A stretch of DNA of 64,000 nt from Vibrio casei (GTDB taxonomy: Bacteria > Pseudomonadota > Gammaproteobacteria > Enterobacterales > Vibrionaceae), in contig NZ_AP018680.1 of NCBI RefSeq assembly GCF_002218025.2, positions 2,170,001-2,234,000 on the forward strand, given 5' to 3'. The notes under the pieces were generated by a model, which saw nothing but the letters and a program-made list of their open reading frames with translations, ran no database searches and was not told the DNA's origin. The translations under genes and the position numbers were made by a program. Positions 19,671 to 29,084 of the stretch are shown one piece after another; within the stretch, counting starts at the first letter, position 1, and each line of letters begins with the position of its first letter.

Positions 19671-20660
19671 ATGACCACTACAGCTTACGCACTGGATGAA
19701 CTGCAATTTGAAACTACCATCGGCGGAAAAGGGATTGATGCACAACATAGCAATATTCCCATCATTAATATGAGCCAATTTGAATCTCGCCGAGCTGAGA
19801 TCACTGAAGCATTATGGCAAGCCGCCACCCAAGTCGGTTTCTTTCAAATTAAAAACCATTCCATTGCTCTAAAGGATATTGAACACGCTTTTCAACTTAG
19901 CGAGCAATTGTTCTCTCTTCCTCAACAACAAAAACAGCCGTTAAGCCTAAAGCCTGGGAAAAATGCCGGTTGGGAATTCAAGCAACAGGTTCGCCCTTCT
20001 ACAGGTACTGCCGATCAAAAAGAATCCTACCAAATCACGCGCCCTCACATGGAAGGGATATGGCCAGACCAAGCGCCTTTAGCCAATTTCCAGCAAGACA
20101 TGCTCAACTTTGAATCTCAAGCGTGGCAACTCGGTATGAACATCCTGTCTTGTTTTGCCGATAAACTGGGATTTGAACGCGACTTTTTCAGGCAAGTCCA
20201 TCAACCGAATTCAGAGCAATATCAAAGTACATTAAGGCTGCTTCACTATTTACCAATGGCGCAACTGCCACAAGGCGAAGAACATTGGCGCGCGGGCGCT
20301 CATACCGATTTTGATTGTTTGACTATGGTAGTCCAACAACCGAATCAAGGCGGATTACAAGTTGCCGCGGGGAAGGATTATCAGCATCAACAAGTGTGGA
20401 GTAATGTAGTACCACAAGCTGGCGTGATCACTTGTAATATTGGCGATATGTTAATGCGTTGGAGTGATGATAAGTTAAAATCGACATTGCACCGCGTTCG
20501 CATGCCCTACCCTGAAGAAAATCAAGGTTCACGCTATAGCATGGCATTTTTCTGTCAGGCCAATAAAGATCAAGTAATTCAAGGGCCGAATAAAAAATAT
20601 CAAGCAATGACCGCCGAAGAGTATTTGAACATGAGAATTCAGGCGAATTTTGCGAAATAA
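19671..20660 (+). CDS. 2-oxoglutarate/Fe(II)-type dioxygenase (isopenicillin N synthase family)
   Basis: Non-heme iron oxygenase of 329 residues. The N-terminal DIOX_N-like region (IPIINMSQF, VGFFQIKNH) precedes a jelly-roll core with the iron facial triad H211-T-D213 and H274, and the co-substrate motif R288-Y-S290. The start at 19671 follows GGAG; an upstream in-frame start at 19617 lies inside the riboswitch. A xanthine-I-like riboswitch directly before this gene and a guanine deaminase-like gene before that suggest it oxidises xanthine or another purine intermediate. Characterised fungal xanthine dioxygenase belongs to the TauD branch, so this would be a different branch. The exact substrate is unproven. 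A terminator follows. Confidence 0.85.
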   Translation: MTTTAYALDELQFETTIGGKGIDAQHSNIPIINMSQFESRRAEITEALWQAATQVGFFQIKNHSIALKDIEHAFQLSEQLFSLPQQQKQPLSLKPGKNAGWEFKQQVRPSTGTADQKESYQITRPHMEGIWPDQAPLANFQQDMLNFESQAWQLGMNILSCFADKLGFERDFFRQVHQPNSEQYQSTLRLLHYLPMAQLPQGEEHWRAGAHTDFDCLTMVVQQPNQGGLQVAAGKDYQHQQVWSNVVPQAGVITCNIGDMLMRWSDDKLKSTLHRVRMPYPEENQGSRYSMAFFCQANKDQVIQGPNKKYQAMTAEEYLNMRIQANFAK

Positions 20661-20680
20661 GCTCAATAATAACAAATAAA

Positions 20681-20706
20681 AAAGGGAGCAGATAATTGCT
20701 CCCTTT
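20681..20706. terminator. Bidirectional terminator between the oxygenase gene and clpB
   Basis: AAAGGGAGCA (20681-20690) pairs perfectly with TGCTCCCTTT (20697-20706) around a 6-base loop. A run of A upstream provides the T tract for the minus strand. Confidence 0.88.
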
Positions 20707-20724
20707 GATTCATTGAAGATTTAA

Positions 20725-23301
20725 TTAAGATTGATGAGCAACGATCTCATCATCTTTCACCGTTAGATGGACTTTCTGCCCAGGAATTAGCTCCCCAGCC
20801 AGAATCGAACGAGCCAACGGGTTTTCGACCATTTGTTGGATCGCACGTTTCAATGGACGAGCCCCATAAACCGGGTCAAAGCCGACTGCCGCAACCAAAG
20901 ACAACACGTCTTCATTCACCTCTAATTCATACTCTTTTTCCGCCATACGTTGACGTAGACGATCCAGTTGAATAGAGGCAATTGACTTAATTTGTTCTTG
21001 TCCTAATGGATGGAAGACCACACATTCATCCACGCGGTTTAAGAACTCAGGTCTAAAATGCTGGCTGACGATCTCCATTACTTCAGCTTTCATCGATTCA
21101 TACGTCGAGGTCATCGCTTTTTCTTGAATTCGATCGGAACCCAAGTTAGATGTCATGATCACCACGGTATTTTTAAAATCTACCGTTCGGCCTTGGCCAT
21201 CAGTCAAACGTCCATCATCTAACACTTGCAATAAAATATTAAATACATCTGGATGCGCTTTTTCTACCTCATCAAGTAAAATCACCGAGTAAGGTTTGCG
21301 GCGGACCGCTTCGGTTAGGTAACCACCTTCTTCGTAGCCAACATAACCCGGAGGCGCGCCGACTAAACGAGACACCGAATGCTTCTCCATAAACTCCGAC
21401 ATATCAATCCTAACCATGGCATCTTCACTATCAAACATAAAGTTCGCTAATGTTTTACACAGCTCGGTTTTACCTACCCCGGTTGGACCTAAGAATAAGA
21501 AAGAGCCAATCGGTTTATTCGGATCGGATAGCCCAGCACGACTACGACGAATCGCATTCGACACTACATCTACCGCTTCTTTCTGGCCAATCACACGTTC
21601 ATGTAACACTGTTTCCATCGAAAGTAATTTGGCTTTCTCCGCTTCAAGCATTTTCGATACTGGAATACCGGTTTGGCGTGATAGCACTTCAGCAATTTCA
21701 GCATCCGTCACGCGATTTTTAAGCAATGTCAGCTCAATATTCTCGGCTTGTGAGGCATTCTCCAATTGCTTTTCTAGCTCTGGGATCTTGCCATATTGCA
21801 ACTCAGACATTCGTTGCAAATCACCAGCACGACGAGCCACATCCATATCTAAACGGGCTTGTTCCAGTTCCGTTTTAATATGTTGAGTGCCAGAAAGTGA
21901 GGCTTTTTCGGTTTTCCACACTTCTTCTAACTCTGAATATTCACGCTCTTTCTCTTCCAGTTCTTGGTTAAGAATGGCAAGGCGCTTGGTACTTGCCGCA
22001 TCACTTTCGTTTAACAGTGCTTGCTGCTCAATTTTTAATTGAATAATACGGCGATCTAAACGATCCATCGATTCTGGTTTAGAATCCATTTGGATGCGAA
22101 TACTCGATGCCGCTTCATCAATCAAATCGATCGCTTTATCTGGCAACTGCCGATCCGATACATATCGATGCGATAATGTAGCCGCTGCGACAATGGCCGG
22201 ATCGGTAATTTCAACATGGTGATGCAGTTCATAACGCTCCTTCAAACCACGCAAAATCGCAATGGTATCTTCAACCGTAGGTTCATCGACCAGCACTTTT
22301 TGGAAACGACGCTCTAGAGCGGGATCTTTTTCAACATATTGACGATATTCATCCAAGGTCGTCGCCCCCACACAGTGAAGCTCACCACGAGCCAAAGCAG
22401 GTTTTAGCATATTACCGGCATCCATCGATCCTTCGCCCTTACCGGCACCCACCATGGTATGCAATTCATCGATGAACAAAATCACATTGCCGTCTTCTTG
22501 CGCCAGTTCATTCAATACCGCTTTTAGGCGCTCTTCAAATTCACCACGGTATTTTGCACCAGCGATCAATGCGCCCATATCCAACGAAAGCACGCGACGA
22601 TTACGTAATCCTTCCGGTACTTCGTTATTAACGATACGCAAAGCTAAACCTTCGACGATCGCCGTTTTACCAACCCCCGGTTGGCCAATCAATACTGGGT
22701 TGTTTTTGGTACGACGTTGCAAAACCTGAATGGTGCGACGAATTTCATCATCACGCCCAATCACAGGATCAAGTTTGCCCTGCTCTGCTCGCTCCGTTAA
22801 ATCAATGGTGTACTTTTCTAAGGCTTGACGCTTTTCTTCCGCATTCGGATCGTCAACATTTTGCCCACCACGAATCTCATCAATCGCCTTAGAGACTTTG
22901 TCTTTCGTTAATCCAAAATCTTTAAATAATTTGCCTAAAGGACCACGGTCTTCCACCGCGGCCAACAAGAAAATTTCCGATGAGATATACGCATCTTTTC
23001 TTTGCTGAGCAAATTGATCACAAAGATTTAATAAATTGCCAAGTGACTTTGACAACTGAACGTCACCGCCCGTATCGGTTACTTTCGGTAGTTTGTCTAA
23101 TTCTTGGCTTAATTTTGAACGCAACTGGGTACCATCGACACCGAGCATGGTGAAGATAGGCCGAATGGTACTACCATCTTGGTCCAATAAAGCCTGCATC
23201 AAATGTACAGGTTCAATAAATTGATGATCTCGTCCTAACGCGAGTGATTGCGCATCAGAAATAGCAAGTTGAAACTTGCTAGTAAATTTGTCAAAACGCA
23301 T
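20725..23301 (-). CDS. clpB: Chaperone ATPase ClpB
   Basis: Hexameric AAA+ disaggregase that works with DnaK to rescue heat-aggregated proteins. The 858 residues have the usual order: N-domain (1-145), first AAA module with Walker A GQPGVGKT near 206, a coiled-coil middle domain (about 405-525), second AAA module with Walker A GPTGVGKT near 606, and a C-terminal region with the [11 protein letters not shown] arginine-containing motif. Length and start ([13 protein letters not shown]) agree with E. coli ClpB. A sigma-32-like promoter lies 70-100 bp upstream. Confidence 0.98.
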   Translation of the reverse strand: MRFDKFTSKFQLAISDAQSLALGRDHQFIEPVHLMQALLDQDGSTIRPIFTMLGVDGTQLRSKLSQELDKLPKVTDTGGDVQLSKSLGNLLNLCDQFAQQRKDAYISSEIFLLAAVEDRGPLGKLFKDFGLTKDKVSKAIDEIRGGQNVDDPNAEEKRQALEKYTIDLTERAEQGKLDPVIGRDDEIRRTIQVLQRRTKNNPVLIGQPGVGKTAIVEGLALRIVNNEVPEGLRNRRVLSLDMGALIAGAKYRGEFEERLKAVLNELAQEDGNVILFIDELHTMVGAGKGEGSMDAGNMLKPALARGELHCVGATTLDEYRQYVEKDPALERRFQKVLVDEPTVEDTIAILRGLKERYELHHHVEITDPAIVAAATLSHRYVSDRQLPDKAIDLIDEAASSIRIQMDSKPESMDRLDRRIIQLKIEQQALLNESDAASTKRLAILNQELEEKEREYSELEEVWKTEKASLSGTQHIKTELEQARLDMDVARRAGDLQRMSELQYGKIPELEKQLENASQAENIELTLLKNRVTDAEIAEVLSRQTGIPVSKMLEAEKAKLLSMETVLHERVIGQKEAVDVVSNAIRRSRAGLSDPNKPIGSFLFLGPTGVGKTELCKTLANFMFDSEDAMVRIDMSEFMEKHSVSRLVGAPPGYVGYEEGGYLTEAVRRKPYSVILLDEVEKAHPDVFNILLQVLDDGRLTDGQGRTVDFKNTVVIMTSNLGSDRIQEKAMTSTYESMKAEVMEIVSQHFRPEFLNRVDECVVFHPLGQEQIKSIASIQLDRLRQRMAEKEYELEVNEDVLSLVAAVGFDPVYGARPLKRAIQQMVENPLARSILAGELIPGQKVHLTVKDDEIVAHQS

Positions 23302-23370
23302 AATAAGCCTCCACTTTCAGAAAAGGCATCTCACAACAAGATACCTCAAAAGAAACGTTATTTATGACTT

Positions 23371-23401
23371 ATAAATGGATGCTTAGGGGAAGATTTTCAA
23401 G
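23371..23401 (-). promoter_or_regulatory. Heat-shock (sigma-32) promoter of clpB
   Basis: On the minus strand CTTGAAA (23395-23401) and ATCCATTTA (about 23371-23380) fit the sigma-32 -35 (CTTGAAA) and -10 (CCCCATNT) elements with about 14 bp between them. clpB is a classic sigma-32 gene. Confidence 0.72.
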
Positions 23402-23427
23402 AGGAAGTGATGTTTTTTTCATCGGTA

Positions 23428-24180
23428 TCATTCAATCCAAATAAAGGTGGCTTGACGCCCTGTCATACCATCTCGTCGATAAGAATAAAAATTTTCAGGT
23501 TCGGAAAATGTACAACGTTGACTATTAAAAACTTGTTCTACACCGGCAAGATTTAAACGTTGCGTGGCAAGTAACGACATATTGGCCAGCCATTTTTTTT
23601 GGCTACCTTTTACCGACACTTGAGAGGAATACCGAACAAACGCATCTCGAGCATGCGAATCAAAGTGAGTAAAAACATCAAAGACATCACTTCCCACTTC
23701 AAATGCTTTAGCACCAATTGCAGGTCCAATCCAAGCCATAACTTGGCTCGGTTTAGTAAACTTGTTGACGGCATTTTCTAAAATCCCGTCTGCCAACCCG
23801 CGCCAACCCGCATGAACAGCAGCAACTTGAGTGCCATCGGTATTAGTTAATAGCACAGGTAAACAGTCTGCGGTCATCACCGTACACACAATTTTATTAT
23901 GAGTGGTCATGGATCCGTCTGCATTAATAACCTGATGAGTCGGTTTGGTTAACTCTACCACCACATTAGAATGTGTTTGATTTAGCCAAATTGGTGAGGT
24001 TGGCATTAAGCCACCAGCCTTCACTAAGTCTCTATTTTTTTGCACAAGAATATCATCATCTCCAACATGCATACCAAGATTCAAACCTTGATATGCACCT
24101 TGCGATACCCCACCCCAACGCGTAGAACTAAATGCTTTTACATTTTTAGGCGCAGGCCAATTTGGAGTGACCATATTCAT
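23428..24180 (-). CDS. pgeF: Peptidoglycan editing factor / multicopper-like laccase family protein PgeF (YfiH)
   Basis: Cytoplasmic protein of 250 residues in the YfiH/LACC1 family. Members have been linked to removal of misincorporated residues from peptidoglycan precursors and show purine-nucleoside or polyphenol oxidase activity in vitro. Family signatures are STRWGGVS, the histidine in LNQTHSN, the MTADCLPVLL block containing the catalytic cysteine, AAVHAGWRGLADGI and WIGPAIG. It lies between rluD (6 bp upstream) and clpB, the standard gammaproteobacterial order, and is probably co-transcribed with rluD. Confidence 0.93.
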   Translation of the reverse strand: MNMVTPNWPAPKNVKAFSSTRWGGVSQGAYQGLNLGMHVGDDDILVQKNRDLVKAGGLMPTSPIWLNQTHSNVVVELTKPTHQVINADGSMTTHNKIVCTVMTADCLPVLLTNTDGTQVAAVHAGWRGLADGILENAVNKFTKPSQVMAWIGPAIGAKAFEVGSDVFDVFTHFDSHARDAFVRYSSQVSVKGSQKKWLANMSLLATQRLNLAGVEQVFNSQRCTFSEPENFYSYRRDGMTGRQATFIWIE

Positions 24181-24186
24181 TAAGAC

Positions 24187-25158
24187 TTATTCCTCTTCTT
24201 TATTCTCTTTCGCATCCTGGCGTAGAGCTTCAGCCATCACAATCATATCGTTAGGAACCGGCGCACGGAAAGCCATTTCTTCTCCCGTTGCTGGATGTTT
24301 AAATTTCAGCATTACCGCATGTAACGCTTGACGATCAAAGCTACGAATCATATCCGTTAATTCTTTCGATGCCCCTTTAGGAATACGCGCACGACCGCCA
24401 TAAGCAATATCACCCAATAATGGATGTTGAATATAAGCCATATGCACACGAATCTGATGCGTACGGCCCGTTTCTAAGCGTAAACGAATACGAGTATGAA
24501 CACGGAAATGCTCAGCCACACGGTAATGGGTAATCGCAGGCTTACCTAATTCATTAACCGCCATTAAGGTACGCTTAGTCGAATGTCGGCCAATCGGTTT
24601 CTCAACCAATCCACCCGCCGTCATATTGCCAATAATAATTGCTTCATATTCACGGGTAATATTACGTTTTTGAAGCGCTCGAACTAAACGCGTTTGTGCT
24701 TGAACGGTCTTAGCCACCACCATCAAACCCGTTGTATCTTTGTCCAAACGATGAACAATACCCGCTCTAGGGACTTCAGCTATCGAAGGATAGTGATACA
24801 ATAATGCATTTAAAACGGTTCCATCCGGTGTGCCAGCGCCTGGGTGAACCACAAGATCACGAGGTTTATTGATAACAATGATATGATCATCTTCATACAC
24901 AATATCAAGTGGGATATCTTGAGCTTCCCAACGTTGTTCATCTTCTAACTCGGCTTGAACGGTAATGTCTTCACCACCCATAACTCGAGTACGCGCTTTA
25001 GTGACGACTTCACCATTAACTTGAACCTTGCCTTCAAGCAACCATTCTTTAAGTCTAGAACGAGAAAATTCTGAAAATAATTCAGCAATCGCTTGATCTA
25101 AGCGTTGCCCTAATTGAGAATCTTTTACTGTATCGGTGCGTATTATCTGCTGGGCCAT
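24187..25158 (-). CDS. rluD: 23S rRNA pseudouridine synthase RluD
   Basis: Makes pseudouridines 1911, 1915 and 1917 in helix 69 of 23S rRNA. An S4 RNA-binding domain (LSEFSRSRLKEWLLEGKVQVNG, about 28-60) is followed by the RluA-type catalytic domain with the aspartate in RAGIVHRLDKDTTGLMVVAK. LETGRTHQIRVHM and HPLLGDIAYGG also match. The length of 323 residues is near E. coli RluD (326). bamD is divergent upstream, as in most gammaproteobacteria. Confidence 0.97.
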   Translation of the reverse strand: MAQQIIRTDTVKDSQLGQRLDQAIAELFSEFSRSRLKEWLLEGKVQVNGEVVTKARTRVMGGEDITVQAELEDEQRWEAQDIPLDIVYEDDHIIVINKPRDLVVHPGAGTPDGTVLNALLYHYPSIAEVPRAGIVHRLDKDTTGLMVVAKTVQAQTRLVRALQKRNITREYEAIIIGNMTAGGLVEKPIGRHSTKRTLMAVNELGKPAITHYRVAEHFRVHTRIRLRLETGRTHQIRVHMAYIQHPLLGDIAYGGRARIPKGASKELTDMIRSFDRQALHAVMLKFKHPATGEEMAFRAPVPNDMIVMAEALRQDAKENKEEE

Positions 25159-25319
25159 ATCGAACTTTTTAAAAAACCATGAGACTAATATCCATTAATA
25201 TGGATAAAATAGGTCTATTCACCGTTATTGGTAAAATAGTGTTATTCACCATTGTATCTGTTAAGTTGTAAGAAGTAACGGACACGATAATATTTAATTC
25301 AAGGAATTTTCTCCTCACA

Positions 25320-26048
25320 ATGAAACGCCAATACCTTTTAGGTCTAATTACCTTACTATTATTAGCAGGTTGCGCTGATAATAAAGACGCAGTACCAGAT
25401 ATCCCACCATCGGATCTCTATACACAAGCACACCAGGAACTTCAATCTGGAGGCTGGACTGAGGCCATAAAGAAACTTGAAGCCCTCGATTCTCGCTATC
25501 CATTTGGCCCTTATTCAGATCAAGTACAACTTGATTTAATCTATGCTTATTACAAAAATGGCGATTATCCATTAACGTTAGCAACTATTGAGCGTTTTTC
25601 TCGTTTAAATCCAACGCATGAACGTTCTGACTGGATAATGTATATGCGTGGCTTAACCCACATGGCTCAAGATTCTAATTTCATGCATTCTCTATTTAAT
25701 ATGAATCGCTCTGATCGAGATCCTGAACCAGTCAAAGCCGCATTTTCTGATTTCAAGCGCTTATTAGAACGCTACCCTAATAGCCAATATGCGGCCGACT
25801 CACGTATTCGCTTAGTCTCGTTAAAAAATCGTTTAGCAGAATATGACTTAGCTTCTGCTGATTTTTACTTACGTAGAGAAGCTTGGATCGCTGCTATTAA
25901 TCGTTGTCAGGAGATCCAAAAAACCTATCCCGATACCAAAGCGGCTCATGAGTCATTAAAAATTCAACTCAAAGCGTATAAAGCATTAAACTTAGAAGAT
26001 GGGATCAAGCAAACGCAAGCTCTCATCGATTTAAATAAAGAAAAATAA
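25320..26048 (+). CDS. bamD: Outer membrane assembly lipoprotein BamD
   Basis: Essential lipoprotein of the BAM complex that inserts beta-barrels into the outer membrane. A lipoprotein signal with lipobox LLAGC places the modified cysteine at residue 18. The rest forms tetratricopeptide-type helices (ELQSGGWTEAIKKLEALDSRYPFGPYSDQVQLDLIYAYYKNGDY and similar units). The length of 242 residues is normal. It is divergent from rluD and ends at its own terminator. Confidence 0.97.
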   Translation: MKRQYLLGLITLLLLAGCADNKDAVPDIPPSDLYTQAHQELQSGGWTEAIKKLEALDSRYPFGPYSDQVQLDLIYAYYKNGDYPLTLATIERFSRLNPTHERSDWIMYMRGLTHMAQDSNFMHSLFNMNRSDRDPEPVKAAFSDFKRLLERYPNSQYAADSRIRLVSLKNRLAEYDLASADFYLRREAWIAAINRCQEIQKTYPDTKAAHESLKIQLKAYKALNLEDGIKQTQALIDLNKEK

Positions 26049-26074
26049 GCGAACAAAAAATTATCACTGAAACT

Positions 26075-26104
26075 AAAAAGCAGCGTAATAATCGCTGCTT
26101 TTTT
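26075..26104 (+). terminator. bamD terminator
   Basis: AAAAAGCAGCG and CGCTGCTTTTTT form an 11-bp stem around TAATAAT with a T run. Confidence 0.92.
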
Positions 26105-26295
26105 ATGCCATTTTTAATGTCAAAAAATAAACAATGATTTACTTAGATTAAAAAAAAGCCCTAAAAATATAGATCTTTAGTAGCCATTCGATTAAACCTA
26201 CTTCATTCCCACAGAAGAACAAGTCTTTTCATCTTAAAAATAACCAAGTTTTGTTTAGGATCACATTTGCTTATTAATAAAAAATCATCGCGAAA

Positions 26296-26317
26296 AAAAA
26301 TGATTTAGATCACATTC
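26296..26317 (+). promoter_or_regulatory. CRP-like site upstream of raiA
   Basis: The 22-bp stretch centred on TTTAGATC matches the consensus CRP palindrome at about 18 of 22 positions, with a perfect right half (AGATCACATT). A second half-site, GATCACATTT, is at 26259-26268. The site lies 62 bp before the raiA start. The rest of the 330-bp bamD-raiA gap is AT-rich, with no gene visible. Confidence 0.6.
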
Positions 26318-26378
26318 ATTTCATCCCAAAAGGGTAATCTGAAAACAACTAATCAAGGTCGCAAGAGGAAAATAACCT

Positions 26379-26717
26379 ATGACAATAAACATTACTGGCA
26401 AAAATATCGAAGTGACCTCTTCAATCCGTGAATATATTGAGGCTAAATTCCAAAAACTTGAAAAGTGGCAAATCGATCTCATTAATTGCCAAGCCAATAT
26501 TAGTACTGAACCAGGAAATCAACAAAAAATTGAAGCAACTATTACCGTTCCAAAAGGGAAACTGGTTGCATCAGCTTCACATGAAGATTTATATAAAGCA
26601 ATTAATGAAGTAGAACATAAACTGGAACGTCAGTTAAACAAACTTAGCCATAAGCCAGAGGCAAAACGAACTAAAGTAGAGAAACTTGACGTAGAAGAAG
26701 AAGCTGAAGTGGAATAG
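26379..26717 (+). CDS. raiA: Ribosome-associated inhibitor RaiA (HPF family)
   Basis: Stationary-phase and stress factor that binds the small ribosomal subunit in the decoding channel and halts translation. The 112 residues show the family fold and motifs: ITGKNIEVTSSIREYIEAKFQKLEKW, the C-terminal NEVEHKLERQLNKLSHK, and an acidic tail like E. coli YfiA (113 residues). A tail this length indicates RaiA rather than the shorter HPF. It sits between bamD and pheL-pheA, its usual place. A CRP-like site upstream suggests control by carbon status. Confidence 0.93.
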   Translation: MTINITGKNIEVTSSIREYIEAKFQKLEKWQIDLINCQANISTEPGNQQKIEATITVPKGKLVASASHEDLYKAINEVEHKLERQLNKLSHKPEAKRTKVEKLDVEEEAEVE

Positions 26718-26746
26718 TTACTTCTAAAAATAATAACAAACCCTTG

Positions 26747-26773
26747 TAGCGCTCACTTGAGCGCTATTTTTTT
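26747..26773 (+). terminator. raiA terminator
   Basis: A perfect 9-bp stem, TAGCGCTCA/TGAGCGCTA, with a 2-base nominal loop is followed by a run of T. It ends just before the pheL promoter. Confidence 0.9.
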
Positions 26774-26775
26774 GC

Positions 26776-26804
26776 TTGACGCTTTCTCGTCGCTTGCTTA
26801 TGGT
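26776..26804 (+). promoter_or_regulatory. pheL-pheA promoter
   Basis: TTGACG (26776-26781), a 17-bp spacer and TATGGT (26799-26804). The start would fall near 26811, giving a leader of about 20 bases before pheL. Confidence 0.65.
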
Positions 26805-26832
26805 GTTAGCTCATTCTAGGAAAATATATATT

Positions 26833-26880
26833 ATGCATTCATTCAATCTGTTCTTTTTTGGCTTCTTTTTTCCATCCTAA
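26833..26880 (+). CDS. pheL: pheA leader peptide PheL
   Basis: A 15-residue peptide, MHSFNLFFFGFFFPS, with seven phenylalanines (two runs of three), encoded 88 bp before pheA. It matches the composition of the E. coli PheL leader. Ribosome stalling at Phe codons when charged tRNA-Phe is low should favour the antiterminator and allow pheA transcription. It is too short for most gene finders. Confidence 0.93.
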   Translation: MHSFNLFFFGFFFPS

Positions 26881-26927
26881 CTAGGTGGGGCTAGATGTCG
26901 TTTTAAAAACAAGCCAAAAACGGACAG

Positions 26928-26955
26928 AAAGCCTCCCACTCTGGGGGGCTTTTTT
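26928..26955 (+). terminator. pheA attenuator
   Basis: AAAGCCTCCC (26928-26937) pairs with GGGGGGCTTT (26943-26952), and a T run follows to 26955. An upstream segment GGTGGGGCT (26884-26892) can compete for the AGCCTCCC arm. A further hairpin GTCGTTTT/AAAACGGAC is at 26897-26925. This is the standard layout of amino-acid attenuators. Confidence 0.9.
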
Positions 26956-26968
26956 ATAGGAATAAGTT

Positions 26969-28150
26969 ATGACTCAACCACGCTATTCACTTGAAGAAAT
27001 TAGACTTCGACTTAATGAACTTGATGATCAATTACTGAATATTCTATCTGAGCGACGTTCACTCAGTATTCAAGTGGCTAAAAGTAAAGTCGAAACCTCT
27101 AAACCCGTTAGAGACCCAAAGCGTGAACAAGAGCTGCTCGTAAAGTTGATTAATAACGGTAAAGAAAAATACCAACTTGATGCTACCTATATCACTAAGC
27201 TATTCCATACCATCATTGAAGACTCCGTATTACTGCAACAAGCCTATTTACAAAACCTTGCCAATCCACAACAAAGTAGAAAACCACTGGCTAGAGTTGC
27301 ATTTTTGGGCGCGAAAGGCTCTTATTCACACTTAGCCAGCCGCGAGTATTTTAGCCGTAAAAATACGGAGTTGATTGAACTAAATTGTGGCCAATTCAAA
27401 GAGGTTGTTTCCACGGTAGAATCAGGTCATGCTGATTTCGGTGTTCTTCCTATAGAAAACACCAGCTCAGGATCAATCAATGAAGTCTACGATTTGCTTC
27501 AACACACTACTTTGTACATTGTTGGGGAGCTTACTCTACCAATTGATCATTGCTTACTAGCCCCGCAAGACATGCGTTTAGAAGACATTAAAACGTTGTA
27601 TTCGCATCCGCAGCCCCACCAGCAATGCAGTGAGTTTTTAAGCCATCTCAACAGTGTTACCTTGGAGTCATGTGCAAGTACCGCCGACGCCATGCAAAAA
27701 GTAAAAGATTTCAAGCGAACAGATGTAGCGGCCATTGGTAACGCTTCAAGTGGTAAATTATATGGTCTACAAATAATCAAAGAAAATATCTCAAATCAGA
27801 CCGAAAACCATACCCGCTTCATCGTTGTAGCACGCAAGCCCGTTGAAGTCTCAACTCAAATACCCGCAAAGACAACCCTCATCATGTCGACCTCACAAGA
27901 AGCGGGCTCTTTGGTACAAACGTTACTGGTTCTTCAACATTATGGCATCAACATGACTAAACTTGAGTCTCGCCCAATTATGGGGAACCCTTGGGAAGAA
28001 ATGTTCTATGTAGACTTAGAAGCACATTTAGATTCACAAGAAATGCAGCAAGCGATTATAGAACTAACCAAAATTACTCGTCATTTAAAAGTACTGGGTT
28101 GCTATCCAATCGAAAATATCAAACCAACCCACGTTAAATTGGAGTCATAA
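26969..28150 (+). CDS. pheA: Bifunctional chorismate mutase / prephenate dehydratase PheA
   Basis: Converts chorismate to prephenate and then to phenylpyruvate in phenylalanine synthesis. An AroQ chorismate mutase domain (residues 1-95; [27 protein letters not shown]) precedes the prephenate dehydratase domain (105-285; [40 protein letters not shown]), then a C-terminal ACT domain that senses phenylalanine ([20 protein letters not shown]). The length of 393 residues is close to E. coli PheA. It is preceded by the pheL attenuator. yjjX starts 4 bp after its stop. Confidence 0.97.
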   Translation: MTQPRYSLEEIRLRLNELDDQLLNILSERRSLSIQVAKSKVETSKPVRDPKREQELLVKLINNGKEKYQLDATYITKLFHTIIEDSVLLQQAYLQNLANPQQSRKPLARVAFLGAKGSYSHLASREYFSRKNTELIELNCGQFKEVVSTVESGHADFGVLPIENTSSGSINEVYDLLQHTTLYIVGELTLPIDHCLLAPQDMRLEDIKTLYSHPQPHQQCSEFLSHLNSVTLESCASTADAMQKVKDFKRTDVAAIGNASSGKLYGLQIIKENISNQTENHTRFIVVARKPVEVSTQIPAKTTLIMSTSQEAGSLVQTLLVLQHYGINMTKLESRPIMGNPWEEMFYVDLEAHLDSQEMQQAIIELTKITRHLKVLGCYPIENIKPTHVKLES

Positions 28151-28154
28151 GTTA

Positions 28155-28697
28155 GTGGAAAATAAATTAATCAAAGTGATTGTTTCCTCACTTAATCCCG
28201 CAAAAATCAAAGCCGTTGAAAGTGCATTTGAAGCAGCATTTCCCGACGCTGATTTCACTTTTGACGGAGTGTCAGTTTCAAGTGAAGTCCCCGATCAACC
28301 AATGAATGATCACGAAACCAAACTCGGGGCATTAAATCGAGTTAAAAATGCTAAGTTGGCAATCAACAACGGTGATTTTTATGTTGGTTTAGAAGCAGGT
28401 ATTGAGGGGAATTTTACTTACGCCTGGATGATCATTGAAGATAATTGCCATAACGACAGTATCAAACGAGGCGAATCTCGTTCAGCTTGCTTAATGCTCC
28501 CTCCTGTCGTATTAGAAAAAGTTCGTCAGGGTAAAGAGCTTGGTCATGTCATGGATGAAGTCTTCGCCACTGACAACATTAAACAGAAAGGCGGAGCAAT
28601 AGGTTTACTCACGCACAATCAGTTAACTCGAAGCTCGGTTTACCACCAAGCTTTAGTACTGGCATTAATTCCATTTATAAATCCTAGTCACTTTTAA
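28155..28697 (+). CDS. yjjX: Inosine/xanthosine triphosphatase YjjX
   Basis: House-cleaning nucleotidase that hydrolyses ITP and XTP so deaminated purines do not enter nucleic acids. The 180-residue protein has the NTPase PRRC1 fold signatures: [48 protein letters not shown] and the closing [18 protein letters not shown]. It starts with GTG 4 bp after pheA, so it is co-transcribed and probably translationally linked. It is convergent with trpR. Confidence 0.93.
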   Translation: MENKLIKVIVSSLNPAKIKAVESAFEAAFPDADFTFDGVSVSSEVPDQPMNDHETKLGALNRVKNAKLAINNGDFYVGLEAGIEGNFTYAWMIIEDNCHNDSIKRGESRSACLMLPPVVLEKVRQGKELGHVMDEVFATDNIKQKGGAIGLLTHNQLTRSSVYHQALVLALIPFINPSHF

Positions 28698-28726
28698 AGC
28701 AAAACTAGGATGATGACCCGATTAAC

Positions 28727-28748
28727 AAGGTTTGCTCTTGCAAACCTT
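28727..28748. terminator. Hairpin between convergent yjjX and trpR
   Basis: AAGGTTTGC (28727-28735), loop TCTT and GCAAACCTT (28740-28748) form a perfect stem. It touches the trpR stop codon. The following T tract is short, so termination strength is uncertain. Confidence 0.5.
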
Positions 28749-29080
28749 TAGCGACTTTTATTTAAAACAGCAGCTTGCAACAAATGTTGAAGCTGCTGTT
28801 TTTTATCTTGCTCTAATTTTTTAAGCTCAGTCGAACCACGGGTAATAGTGGCAACCCCCACCCCAAGCATTTGGCTAATCTGCCTCTGAGAACGATCACC
28901 TTTGATTAATTCGTGGAAAATATTCATTCTGGCAAGTAAGGCTTCTCGTTCATCAAAAGTCAATAATGCCGACAATAAAAAATCCAATTGCTTCTGCTGG
29001 CAAGATTGCTCTAATAAATGAAGAACATCTTGCCATCGTTCAAATTCGGGAACGTCTTTTATATCAGTAGAGTTAGCCAT
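28748..29080 (-). CDS. trpR: Trp operon repressor TrpR
   Basis: Small tryptophan-activated repressor of trp and aro genes. The 110 residues match the family: the helix region LLSALLTFDEREALLARMNIFHELIKGDRSQRQISQMLGVGVATITRGSTELK contains the helix-turn-helix (QRQISQMLGVGVATITRGS). It begins 4 bp after the slt stop, the same slt-trpR order found in E. coli. Confidence 0.96.
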   Translation of the reverse strand: MANSTDIKDVPEFERWQDVLHLLEQSCQQKQLDFLLSALLTFDEREALLARMNIFHELIKGDRSQRQISQMLGVGVATITRGSTELKKLEQDKKQQLQHLLQAAVLNKSR

Positions 29081-29084
29081 GAAT

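Noticed and set aside
21416..21886. 156-codon open frame antisense to clpB
   Set aside because: Shadow of a long conserved gene; low-complexity Ser-rich translation typical of reverse-frame reading.
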